Assembly (NCBI GenBank): GCA_945788625.1 | Contig: CALZMQ010000053.1 | Span: forward strand, 1-36,719 | DNA from: an uncultured Woeseiaceae bacterium | GTDB taxonomy: Bacteria > Pseudomonadota > Gammaproteobacteria > Steroidobacterales > Woeseiaceae | DNA length: 36,719 bases | Direction of reading: 5' to 3' | The notes under the pieces: generated by a model | What the model saw: only the letters and a program-made list of their open reading frames with translations | Databases searched by the model: none | What the model was told of the DNA's origin: nothing | Made by a program: the position numbers and the translations under genes | Shown here: positions 1 through 7,927 of the stretch, one piece after another | How positions within the stretch are numbered: position 1 is the first letter of the stretch | Layout of the letters: every line of letters begins with the position of its first letter

Positions 1-917
1 AGATCCAGCAGCAGGCGCCGCCACGTTGAAATATAGTCCTGCGTGTATTTCTCACGCAGTTCCGATTCGACGTTCGCGATTTCCCGAATGGAAAGGCCGC
101 CCTCGTCCCTGCCGAGCACCCAGTTTTCCTTACCTGCTTCAGCGATGAGCTTCGCGGACATCGTGGGGTAGAGTTCCTTGAAGCCCTTGCTCGTGTACAG
201 CGCTGAGACCGGTTCGGACAGCGGCACGCCGCTCTTGCGGCGAAACACCTTGTCGACGCCGAGGCCCAGTTTCCTGCTCAGGACGAGATCGTCCTTGTCA
301 TAAGCAAGGGCGTCCAGTTTCAGGCGCGAGTACAGAAATTCCGAGAGCGGCGCTTGCGCCAGCGTCGCCTGCGCGCCGGAGATGAGGCGCTCGTTGACCG
401 GGTTCGGCACGACCTGCTCGAACAGGAAATCGCTGTGACGCTTCAATCGCGTGTAGCGGTCCCCGTCGCCGGCAAAACTGCGGCGCCACTCGGAGCCAAT
501 CAGGAAAGAAAGCTGCCGTGGTTCCATTCGGTCCGGATTGCCGAGCATCATGTAGGCTTTCAGATACTCGTACAATAATTGCGGGTTCGCAGCATTCTCG
601 CGAATACGCGTCTCGAGTATCTTCATAACGGTCGGACCCAGCGACTCGTTGAGCTCACGGCGGTAGGCATCGCCCACGCGCTCGCTCATTGCACGGCCCT
701 GGAACAGCCACATGCGCATGTGCAAGGGCACCGATTCATCGTGTTGCTCGGCGACGTCGAGGACCGCGCGCAGCGCGTCGAGTCGCGGCAACACCTGTTC
801 GAGTGACTGACCGACGCCGGCGGTCTGTGGCGCCACCGCCTGGTACTGCTGGAGAGACTGCCCGACTTCATCGAGATAGCCGCGGTTCGCGGTAAAACTC
901 GTTATCCACGACTTCAT
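1..917 (-). pseudogene. tssM: TssM (IcmF) middle part, downstream of a frameshift; runs off the left edge
   Basis: This is the continuation of tssM in the frame displaced by the 46-bp duplication at 864-955. The frame is open from an ATG at 917 to the window edge with no stop (about 305 codons). Directly after the membrane segment it reads GYLDEVGQSLQQYQ, then a helical periplasmic region with IcmF-like stretches such as VPLHMRMWLFQGRAMSERV, YLKAYMMLGNPDRM and KGFKELYPTMSAKLIAE. This corresponds to the periplasmic part of TssM, which in the family binds TssJ and completes the trans-envelope complex. The remaining C-terminal third lies outside the window. Removing one repeat copy joins it in frame to the upstream part, so this is one gene and not two. 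Internal re-initiation at 917 could give a fragment with part of the third membrane helix, but I would not expect function from it. Either a real inactivating mutation or an assembly error. Confidence 0.85.
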
Positions 918-955
918 CGAGATAGCCGCGGTTCGCGGTAAAACTCGTTATCCAC
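864..955. repeat. Exact 46-bp tandem duplication inside tssM
   Basis: Bases 864-909 and 910-955 are identical (they begin gacttcatcgagatagcc and end gttatccac). The unit length is 45+1, so the second copy shifts the tssM frame by one. Both sides of the duplication encode TssM in their own frames and deletion of one copy restores a continuous gene. Confidence 0.97.
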
Positions 956-2352
956 GCAATCGTCGCCACAACGGCGAGTACGATCGAGCCCGTGTAAGCC
1001 GCCGCCTGCAGCCATCGTCGCCGGCGTTCGATTCTTGGATTGACGCCCGCAAGGCCGGATTCCTGGAATATGATCTTGCGGAACAAGTCAGTAATGAAAT
1101 AGCTGCGCCCTTTGCCCCCGAACGACGGCAATGCCTGCTCCACCATGCCGAAAGTCTGTGCCATGACCGACATCATGCGATCGATCGGCGTTCCTTCCTG
1201 GGTACCGCTGGTGAAATAGACGCCACGCACCAGGATGCGCTCGTCGTAGCGATTGGTGCTGAACACGTCGCGCAGGAAATTGTTCAGGGTCTCGGACAGT
1301 GCGATGACCTGTTGCGGGAAGTTGTAGATCTTCGAGCGGCGATGTTGATCGCGCTCCTGGCTCAGTCGCCACGTCATTCGATCGGACAAGCGCTCGAGCA
1401 GCTTGTTCAACTCCTCGGGAAAGACGCTGATATCGTCGTCGGCGCCCTTGGTCCGCTCCTGCATCTTGAACGTCGTGCCCCACACCTGCTGACGTCCGGT
1501 CTGGTCGAGATCGTCGAAGAACTCGATGAACCCGGCGACCAGGTCGCACTTCGTGAACAGCATGTAGACCGGAAAGCGAATACCGAAATGCTTGTACAAC
1601 TCCTGGATGCGGGTGCGAATTGCGAGAACTTGTGCATTGCGCTCCGCGTCGCTCTGCAGCAACAAATCCGACAGGCTGATCGCAACCATGACGCCGTTGA
1701 TCGGCCGGCGTTTTCGGTATTTCTTCAGCAAGTCCAGGAAGCCTTCCCAGGCCGCCCTGTCGACCTGCGCGTGGCTGTCCTGTGTGACGTAACGTCCCGC
1801 CGTGTCCAGCAAAACCGCTTCGTTCGTGAACCACCAGTCACAGTTACGCGTGCCGCCAACGCCGCGCAGCGCTTCCTTGCCGAATCGCTGCTCCAGCGGA
1901 AACTCGAGCCCGGAATTCACCAGTGCAGTAGTCTTGCCGCAGCCCGGCGGCCCGATGATGACGAACCACGGCAGTTCGTAAAGGCTGACGTTCTTCTTGC
2001 CGCCGGAACTCTCCCGAAGTGTCGCGATGGCGTCTTCGAAACGCTGCTTCAACTGGGCGACTTCCTCGTCGGACTGGTCTGCCGCCCCACCTTCAGCGGA
2101 TGCGGACCCAACCAGATCGTCGGCGAGTTGCTCATCGGCTTTCGCCGCGGCCCGTTTTTTGAGGAACGTGTAGATTCCCCAGCCCAGGAATATGACGGCG
2201 ATCAGTATGATTCGGGCCAGGTAGCCAGCCAGCGGTTGCCACGACCCGAAGCCGATGTACGGCCCGGCATACCAGATGACCAGGGCAATCAGAAGCAGAC
2301 CGAAGATGGCGGCGCCCGCGCGGCTGAAGATGCTCATCAGGATGCTGCTCAT
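868..2352 (-). CDS. tssM: TssM (IcmF family) N-terminal part, ended early by a frameshift
   Basis: Inner-membrane scaffold of the T6SS membrane complex, partner of TssL and TssJ. The 494 residues show two membrane helices (about 9-30 and 43-63), a cytoplasmic NTPase-like domain with an intact Walker A (GPPGCGKT, 134-141) and LLDTAGRY (181-188), and a third helix around 455-477. Full-length family members are about 1,100-1,200 residues. Here the frame leaves the TssM sequence just after SFTANRGYLDEV and stops 13 codons later at 868, because the 46-bp block 864-909 is repeated at 910-955. The ATG at 2352 overlaps the stop of tssL by 4 bases (ATGA), giving translational coupling. Last gene of the operon that begins with the 91-aa gene at 10351. 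Identity is certain; whether the frameshift exists in the organism is not. Confidence 0.93.
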   Translation of the reverse strand: MSSILMSIFSRAGAAIFGLLLIALVIWYAGPYIGFGSWQPLAGYLARIILIAVIFLGWGIYTFLKKRAAAKADEQLADDLVGSASAEGGAADQSDEEVAQLKQRFEDAIATLRESSGGKKNVSLYELPWFVIIGPPGCGKTTALVNSGLEFPLEQRFGKEALRGVGGTRNCDWWFTNEAVLLDTAGRYVTQDSHAQVDRAAWEGFLDLLKKYRKRRPINGVMVAISLSDLLLQSDAERNAQVLAIRTRIQELYKHFGIRFPVYMLFTKCDLVAGFIEFFDDLDQTGRQQVWGTTFKMQERTKGADDDISVFPEELNKLLERLSDRMTWRLSQERDQHRRSKIYNFPQQVIALSETLNNFLRDVFSTNRYDERILVRGVYFTSGTQEGTPIDRMMSVMAQTFGMVEQALPSFGGKGRSYFITDLFRKIIFQESGLAGVNPRIERRRRWLQAAAYTGSIVLAVVATIAWITSFTANRGYLDEVVDNEFYREPRLSR

Positions 2353-3785
2353 TGTGCCGTTGCCTGTGCTTTGTGGACGATCTCGACGCGCCGATTGATG
2401 GCACGACCCTGCGCGGAATCATTCGAGGCAAGCGGCAGCGTGTCGGCGACGCCCTGCGGTACCAGTCGCGTCTGAACCTGCATCGAGGAAGCGATGATCT
2501 CCGCAACGTCGATAGCGCGTTCGCGGGACAGGTCCCAGTTGCTCTGGAATTTAAACGAACGAATGGGCACGTTGTCGGTATGGCCGATGACGCGCACGGG
2601 CCCTGGAACCTGGTTCAGGGCCTGGCCGATTTGCTTCAGCACCGCTTCGTATTGCTGATTGACCTCGGCACTACCGGACGCGAACAGGTTGTCGCCGCGC
2701 AGCGTAACGATCGTTATTCCTCCCTGTTCGGTTATCTCCAGTAATCCTTCTGCCTCGGGTCCTGCCAGTAAAGGCTTCAGGCGCATGGCCATCGGCATGC
2801 TGGCAGTCGACATGCGACTGATGTCGGGCAGGCCAATTCCGGCGAGCGCCTCATCGATCGGCTGCGTCGACCTCGAAAGTCCAATGCGAAACGAGATGAA
2901 TATCCCGACCAGCACCGCTGCAAGTACCGTCGCGACGACCCATAAGGGCACGTATCGCGCCAATGGATTGCGGCGATCCTCGACCCCGCGCCAGTTGGGT
3001 GACAACTGCCTTTCGAATTCGCCCCGAACCTGCCGGATGATGCGGTACAACTCGTCCTGTATGTTGGCGATCTGCGCGGCACCACGCTCCTGGATCTTGT
3101 ACTTGCCTTCGAAGCCCAGTGCCATGCACTGGTACATGACCTCCAGCAGATCCAGGTTCCTCGCCGGGTCCTGCTTCAAACGGTCGAGAATCTGGAAGAA
3201 CTTCTCGCCGCCCCAGGTTTCCTTGTGAAACGTCGTGAGCAGGGTGTGGGTGCTCCAGATGCTTTGCGTGCCCCACGGCGTACCCAGCACCGTTTCGTCG
3301 AGCGCCGCGCAAAGTGCGTAGCGCGCCGACAAGATGTGTTCGGGCGACACGCCGGCGGCCGTGGCATCCGCTTCGAACTTCTGCATGCGCGCAATCACCT
3401 GCTGGTGCAATCCGTTGACGTCGGCGTGCGACGGCACCCCGCGAACCTGTGACATCAACATCAGCAACGGTGCCGCCGCAGTCGCCAGCGCACTCGATCC
3501 GGCACCGCGCAGAGAATCCAGCGACGGCACTGCTGCCGGCTGCGGCGCAGCTTGCACCGGTGGCGGCTGTTGCATTGCCGGCGGTGGAGCCTGTGGCGGA
3601 ACCTGGCCGGCGGGCGGTGGCGCCTGGTACGCGGGCGGCGGTTGCTGTCCGCCTGCCGGCGGCGGCGCAGCCGATGGCGGCACCGGCGGCGTAGGTCCGG
3701 TTGCACCGCGCCGTCCACCGGGGCGCGGCTTGAGCATAGTCTTGTCGCCGTCGTTATCGTCAGGGAAATCGTCGTCGATGCTCAC
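2349..3785 (-). CDS. tssL: TssL: DotU domain fused to C-terminal OmpA peptidoglycan-binding domain
   Basis: Inner-membrane partner of TssM, 478 aa. Order: a Pro/Ala/Gln-rich low-complexity tail (about 20-88), a cytoplasmic DotU domain (about 100-265, with ARYALCAALDETVL and HKETWGGEKFFQILDRL), one membrane helix (about 280-299), and a periplasmic OmpA-like domain (about 355-472) with GHTDNVPI (401-408), NWDLSRERA (417-425) and NRRVEI. This is the 'evolved' TssL type that anchors the complex directly to peptidoglycan, so a separate TagL/TagN-type protein may not be needed. Start is GTG at 3785 with GAGGA 10 bases upstream; the gap to tssK is 18 bases and the 3' end overlaps tssM by 4. The proline-rich N-terminus is unusually long and could be a docking segment. 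Confidence 0.95.
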   Translation of the reverse strand: MSIDDDFPDDNDGDKTMLKPRPGGRRGATGPTPPVPPSAAPPPAGGQQPPPAYQAPPPAGQVPPQAPPPAMQQPPPVQAAPQPAAVPSLDSLRGAGSSALATAAAPLLMLMSQVRGVPSHADVNGLHQQVIARMQKFEADATAAGVSPEHILSARYALCAALDETVLGTPWGTQSIWSTHTLLTTFHKETWGGEKFFQILDRLKQDPARNLDLLEVMYQCMALGFEGKYKIQERGAAQIANIQDELYRIIRQVRGEFERQLSPNWRGVEDRRNPLARYVPLWVVATVLAAVLVGIFISFRIGLSRSTQPIDEALAGIGLPDISRMSTASMPMAMRLKPLLAGPEAEGLLEITEQGGITIVTLRGDNLFASGSAEVNQQYEAVLKQIGQALNQVPGPVRVIGHTDNVPIRSFKFQSNWDLSRERAIDVAEIIASSMQVQTRLVPQGVADTLPLASNDSAQGRAINRRVEIVHKAQATAQ

Positions 3786-3803
3786 TGCAATAATGTCCTC
3801 AAG

Positions 3804-5138
3804 CTAGTCCTTGATTGCCCAGAGTTCCATCTGCAAACCCGGGAACTCGCCTGCAACGTGAATGGCGATGCCGCCCGAAGCCGCCAGCTGCGCCCAGAAT
3901 TCGTTGTTGCGATCCAATTGGAAATACGCGAATCCGGCGTGATACGGAATCTGCCTCGGCGCCACCGGCAATGCGGCCAGTTGAATGCCCGGCAGCGACA
4001 GGTTCACCAGCTCGCGGATTTTCTCCACAGAGCCGATTTTCACCTGCAGCGGGAACTGGGCAGTGAGTGTCTCCGCAGGTATATCGGCGTTTACGGCCAG
4101 TACGAAATTGGCTTCCTGGAACAGGCTCCGGTCTGCGACGGTCGCCGTACTGATACCGTACTTTTTCTTCTTCAGCGGTATCGGCGTCGCCTTCGGATCG
4201 ATCGCCGTGCCGAGCGCATCGCGCAATGCCGCTATGACGGGGTCGAAAGTCGCGCGCAGGTCTTCGTGTTTGTATTGCGGCAGATCCGGCGCACGTTTGC
4301 TCGGGTGCGTAAAGATGGCCAGTTCCCCTGCCGCCATGATGCAGATCCTGTACAAGTCCTCGGGGTGTACATTCCCTTCCGACGCAAGATGCGTCATCAA
4401 GGGCTGCAAGCGATTCACGACCTGCAACAACAGGAAGTCCGATATCTCCGCCGCCCCGCCGCGGCCGCTCGCCGCCACGCGGCTTGCGAGCGCTTCGCCG
4501 CGCTGGTGCAACTTGCCGAGGAACTCGTTGATGAACGCATCCAGCACCGGCGCTGCATTCGTATTGCTGACAGTGGGGACGAATGTGTCGCTGAGCATCA
4601 CCTGCTTGTCGATTTTTGCCTCGACGACGTGCGCGACCGGGACCCGCGCATACTCGCTCAGGTCTTCGGTCTCCAGCAACAGCTTGCTCTTGATGCTGCC
4701 GACCTGCATCGGCGACGTGCCAGCGGCGCGACTGGTGACGTCCCGCACTTCCAGCTCGCGGCAATCGTATCGCGTCAGTACGTCGTCGGACTTGGCAAGG
4801 TCGATTTCCTGCGACTCCGGCTGCATCACCGGCAGGCACAGGTACACAATCGTGTCGCGGATCTTCTCATCAATCTCGACCGGCGGCGGCAGGATGTCGT
4901 CATCGGGCATGCTGAACGGTGTGCCGTCGGGAAAGACGCCGCGCGCGGATCCGATGGCCACCTTGCCCAGTTTCAGCAAGTCCCTGTCGAGCCGCAGTTC
5001 TGAAAAACCCCAACCGTGAGAGCGCAACGCTGCGCTACGCAGGTTCAGCACGCGTTCCAGGTATCGGTCCTGTTGCTGAAAATGCTGGGGCCGGAGGAAC
5101 AGACCTTCGGACCAGACAACCTTGCTTCTATACGACAT
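3804..5138 (-). CDS. tssK: TssK baseplate protein
   Basis: TssK (ImpJ/VasE family), 444 aa, the usual family length. It joins the TssEFG-VgrG baseplate wedge to the TssLM membrane complex. The start is typical of the family (MSYRSKVVWSEGLFLRPQHF), as is QRGEALASR near the middle and the region with YDPVIAALR-like spacing. In the family the N-terminal part resembles siphophage receptor-binding protein shoulders and the C-terminal part binds the membrane complex. ATG at 5138 has GAGGT seven bases upstream. It lies 18 bases before tssL and about 20 bases after tssJ in the same operon. No anomaly seen. Confidence 0.95.
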   Translation of the reverse strand: MSYRSKVVWSEGLFLRPQHFQQQDRYLERVLNLRSAALRSHGWGFSELRLDRDLLKLGKVAIGSARGVFPDGTPFSMPDDDILPPPVEIDEKIRDTIVYLCLPVMQPESQEIDLAKSDDVLTRYDCRELEVRDVTSRAAGTSPMQVGSIKSKLLLETEDLSEYARVPVAHVVEAKIDKQVMLSDTFVPTVSNTNAAPVLDAFINEFLGKLHQRGEALASRVAASGRGGAAEISDFLLLQVVNRLQPLMTHLASEGNVHPEDLYRICIMAAGELAIFTHPSKRAPDLPQYKHEDLRATFDPVIAALRDALGTAIDPKATPIPLKKKKYGISTATVADRSLFQEANFVLAVNADIPAETLTAQFPLQVKIGSVEKIRELVNLSLPGIQLAALPVAPRQIPYHAGFAYFQLDRNNEFWAQLAASGGIAIHVAGEFPGLQMELWAIKD

Positions 5139-5158
5139 TAATTAGACCTCACGACGCG

Positions 5159-5656
5159 TCAGTCGCCGACAGAAATGTTGATTGCGAGACTTTGGGCCTC
5201 GATTTTCACGACGCCGCGCTTACCGAGTTTCAACAGGCTTTTCTCGGGCATTTCGACCATGTCCTTCCATTGCGCCTGGTTCATGTCGCGATAGGCGCCG
5301 ACCACACCGATGAAACGCGTTTGCGGATCGTAATCGCCCTCATACGCTTTGAATTCGCCAGGCAGCAAGGTGAAGTCTTCCAGCTTGAGGAGATCACCGG
5401 CCAACTCGGTCTCAGCGTCTTCAAGCAACGGAAACAAATCTGCCGCTTCGAATTTCTCTTTCGATTTAAGCTGGAAGATCTTGACGAGCAAGGGCCTGGG
5501 TTCTCCGCCGCTGGAGGGATTCAGGTCTGCGGCGGCCCTGATGCTACCTTTGACTACGACGTCCTCGGGTGGCTTGTTACTGGCACACGATACGGCGACC
5601 AGCATCACCGCGGTAAGGACCATCGTCTGAAAAGCACGTCTTCGGATTGCCATCAT
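5159..5656 (-). CDS. tssJ: TssJ outer-membrane lipoprotein
   Basis: 165-aa T6SS lipoprotein that sits in the inner leaflet of the outer membrane and binds the periplasmic tip of TssM. The N-terminus is a lipoprotein signal (MMAIRRRAF, hydrophobic stretch, then VAVSC with acylated Cys24). The body matches the TssJ transthyretin-like fold family: KGSIRAAADLNPSS, RPLLVKIFQLKSKEKFEAADLF and a C-terminal KIEAQSLAINISVG. An AGGAG at 5661-5665 is four bases before ATG 5656 and seven before the second ATG at 5653, so translation may really begin at 5653. Gap to tagH is 32 bases. Confidence 0.95.
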   Translation of the reverse strand: MMAIRRRAFQTMVLTAVMLVAVSCASNKPPEDVVVKGSIRAAADLNPSSGGEPRPLLVKIFQLKSKEKFEAADLFPLLEDAETELAGDLLKLEDFTLLPGEFKAYEGDYDPQTRFIGVVGAYRDMNQAQWKDMVEMPEKSLLKLGKRGVVKIEAQSLAINISVGD

Positions 5657-5688
5657 CCCCCTCCTGACTGTGGGTATTGTTGTATTCG

Positions 5689-7011
5689 CTATCTTCTTGT
5701 CGTTATCTTGTTCATCTGTTGTTCGTACGCGGTTGCGAACTCCTCGCCGAACAAGCGCCGGAAATTGTCATCCGAGTCTCTTGTCATCTTGTCGAACATC
5801 TCCCGGTACATCTCCCAGTACCGCACCTTGCTTGCCATCTTCATCAGGCCGCCACGCTTGCCGCCCCCCTCGAAGCTTTCCTCGAGCACTTCCGGAGAGA
5901 ACTGTTCGAGCATGTATTCGAATGCGGCCCTCATTCCGGCAATCATGGCCATCTGGTGCGCCTTGATGTCGTTGAAACCCTCTTCAAAAGCCTCGACCGG
6001 ATTCAAATAGCCGCTGCGCTGTTTGCTGAACAGGTGATCCATCGCATCAGCCGCCGTCGGCGAGAATTTCAGCGGGTTGTTCTCGATCGGCTTGATCGTC
6101 GTCAGTGCCATTCGAAACTGGCTCTTGATGTCGGCCCTCGACTTGAGCACATCCATCATGCCCTGCACGATCAGCGGCATCAGGCTCGCATGATCGAATG
6201 CAGCGCCGCCCGGCGCGGGCGGCGGCGGCACGGGTGAAGGCATGATACCGGTATCCTGCGGCGCCTGCGGCGCCATGGGCGGCGGTGCCGCGGGAGGCGG
6301 TGCTATCGGCGGCGTCGGCGGTATTGCCGCGGACGCTGATCGCCCGCTGAAGTCCGTGAGATCCCAGTCGTCAGGGATGGCGCCTCCTGAAGTGTCAGGA
6401 GTCGCTCCGGCGCCACCGGGCGGACTGAAATGATCCGACATAACGGACGAATTATCCGGGAACGACGGCGGTGCCGCGGGCGGTGGCGGCGGCGCACTGC
6501 CCAACAGGTCCAGCGGGTCCAGTGCGCCGAGCGTCGAACCCATCGGATCATCCGGCGCCGGTGTCAGCGGCGGGGAAGTCGGAGGTGAGGTTGGCGGTGA
6601 GGTCGGGGTGGACGGATAACCGCCGGTCGGCGACGTAATCACAGGATCCATCGGCGCACCGGTCGGGGCCACCATGTCGTCTTCGCCCTCGACGACACTG
6701 ACGTACACCTCGTAATCGCCTATCTGCAGGCGATCGCCGTTTTTGAGAATGACCGGCTCGTTGCGTGAGCCTACGGAATCGGGTTCGTTGTTGATGAAGG
6801 TCCCGTTGGTGCTCACGTCCTCCAGCGAAAACATTCCGCCCATGTAGCGGATAATGGCGTGGCGGCTGGAAATAAAGCGCTCGGGATCGGGGAGCACCCA
6901 GTCATTGCCCGATACCCGCCCGATCGTGCCGCCGGCATCCGTGAACACCTTGCTGGAGTTCGGGCCCATGGTGCCGGCCTGTGGGCTCATAACTTGTAAT
7001 GCCAGGTACAT
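5689..7011 (-). CDS. tagH: TagH / Fha: FHA-domain T6SS protein
   Basis: About 440 aa from ATG 7011. An ATG further upstream (7062) is in frame but would overlap the PAAR gene by 28 bases; 7011 gives MYLALQVMSPQ directly before the FHA fold and is preceded by GGGCGGA. Domains: N-terminal FHA (about 10-105) with GRVSGNDWVLPDP, SSRHAII and STNGTFIN motifs for phosphothreonine binding; a long Pro/Ala-rich linker (about 125-275); a C-terminal T6SS-specific helical domain (about 275-440, with FKFSPTAADAMDHL and EEGFNDIKAHQMAMIAGM). In P. aeruginosa the homologous Fha1 is phosphorylated by PpkA and dephosphorylated by PppA to trigger assembly. Neither enzyme gene is in this window; they may lie to the left. 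Confidence 0.92.
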   Translation of the reverse strand: MYLALQVMSPQAGTMGPNSSKVFTDAGGTIGRVSGNDWVLPDPERFISSRHAIIRYMGGMFSLEDVSTNGTFINNEPDSVGSRNEPVILKNGDRLQIGDYEVYVSVVEGEDDMVAPTGAPMDPVITSPTGGYPSTPTSPPTSPPTSPPLTPAPDDPMGSTLGALDPLDLLGSAPPPPPAAPPSFPDNSSVMSDHFSPPGGAGATPDTSGGAIPDDWDLTDFSGRSASAAIPPTPPIAPPPAAPPPMAPQAPQDTGIMPSPVPPPPAPGGAAFDHASLMPLIVQGMMDVLKSRADIKSQFRMALTTIKPIENNPLKFSPTAADAMDHLFSKQRSGYLNPVEAFEEGFNDIKAHQMAMIAGMRAAFEYMLEQFSPEVLEESFEGGGKRGGLMKMASKVRYWEMYREMFDKMTRDSDDNFRRLFGEEFATAYEQQMNKITTRR

Positions 7012-7034
7012 TCGAATACGTCCGCCCGCGATCC

Positions 7035-7325
7035 CTATCCGCCGATCAAAACTGTAAAACAACCGAGCACGATTGATCCACCGTGCGCTGTCATATCACC
7101 CATGCGTGCAGCGGGCATATTGGAGATCATCACCGTCATCGACCCTAACACGATCGAATCCGGCGGTCCGGTGCAAACCGCCATGTCACCAACCCTGGCC
7201 GCGGGCAAGCCACCGATGAGGACTGTCGGCGCGCCGGGCGGCAGTATCGGTCCGCCGACATGAGGTACGACGCCGGTGACCATCGGACAGACATGCATGT
7301 CGGATATGCGGGCGGCGGGTTTCAT
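7035..7325 (-). CDS. PAAR-domain spike tip protein
   Basis: 96-aa single-domain PAAR protein that sharpens the VgrG trimer. It carries the three PAAR-type repeats: PAARISDMHVCP at the start, LPAARVGDMAVCTGPPDSI, and MPAARMGDMTAHGGSI, with His/Cys residues placed for metal binding at the tip. ATG 7325 overlaps the stop of the DUF6931-like gene by 4 bases (ATGA, 7322-7325). No C-terminal extension, so this is not an 'evolved' PAAR with a toxin. A longer reading frame begins at 7445 but its extra N-terminal residues lie over the upstream gene and do not look like protein. Confidence 0.93.
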   Translation of the reverse strand: MKPAARISDMHVCPMVTGVVPHVGGPILPPGAPTVLIGGLPAARVGDMAVCTGPPDSIVLGSMTVMISNMPAARMGDMTAHGGSIVLGCFTVLIGG

Positions 7326-7912
7326 TGCCTGGTCTCCGAATCGCCGGATCCGGGGATCGCGACCATGGCGATGCCCTTGTCGAGCATCTGCCGACAGTTG
7401 TCCGCAAGCGTCTCGGGATCCTTCGCCGCGAGGGACAGCAGGCAAACCGACACGGCGACCGCTGTCAGGTGATTCGCGGGCGGCACTTCGGCCTGGTTCG
7501 GCGGCCCAAGGCTGCCGCCGCTGAACCCCACCGCCGCGACCAGCCAGGCGCCGGGGCCCTCGTATTCGAACTCATCCGCCATGTCCATCGCGGCCCTGCG
7601 CAGTTCTTCGGTAGGGCCGTTGAGCCAGCGGTTGGTCAAATCGAAACAACGCTTTTCGTCATCGGTCATTTTCGAGCCCAGCGACTCCTCGACGCATTTC
7701 GACGCCCACACGATGGCGTACTGCTTCGGCAGGGTCCGCGCCAGAGTCAGAAAGGCATCGTTGAACAGATCGTCGTCCGCCAGCGCGCCAAGGTACGCAT
7801 AGGTGTTTTCGGCGTCGTCCAGCAATGCTACAGCTTCGTCGGACAACGCGACGTCGGAAACCAGTTCGGCCGGTTTCCGTTTCGAGTCCTTGCTTAAATC
7901 CAGTGTCGACAT
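7322..7912 (-). CDS. DUF6931-like T6SS accessory protein
   Basis: 196 aa, largely helical, with no signal peptide or membrane segment. It resembles the DUF6931 family found next to VgrG and PAAR genes (recognised from general likeness: residues such as YAIVWASKCVEESLG, RRAAMDMADE and GPGAWLVAAVGFSGGS are characteristic). The function of the family is not established; its place between vgrG and PAAR suggests a chaperone or adaptor for spike assembly or cargo. ATG 7912 is 15 bases after the vgrG stop and the gene overlaps PAAR by 4 bases. Confidence 0.75.
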   Translation of the reverse strand: MSTLDLSKDSKRKPAELVSDVALSDEAVALLDDAENTYAYLGALADDDLFNDAFLTLARTLPKQYAIVWASKCVEESLGSKMTDDEKRCFDLTNRWLNGPTEELRRAAMDMADEFEYEGPGAWLVAAVGFSGGSLGPPNQAEVPPANHLTAVAVSVCLLSLAAKDPETLADNCRQMLDKGIAMVAIPGSGDSETRQ

Positions 7913-7927
7913 AATCGCAATCCTGCC

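Noticed and set aside
864..955. Programmed ribosomal frameshift in tssM
   Set aside because: No slippery site is needed: the shift is fully explained by an exact tandem duplication, and TssM is not known to use frameshifting.
3552..5003. Long plus-strand open frame (483 codons) opposite tssL and tssK
   Set aside because: It is a high-G+C antisense shadow: Arg-rich, no family likeness, and covers two well-recognised genes.
7326..7445. Longer N-terminus for the PAAR protein
   Set aside because: The extra 40 residues overlie the DUF6931-like gene and do not resemble a protein domain; the ATGA overlap start is better.
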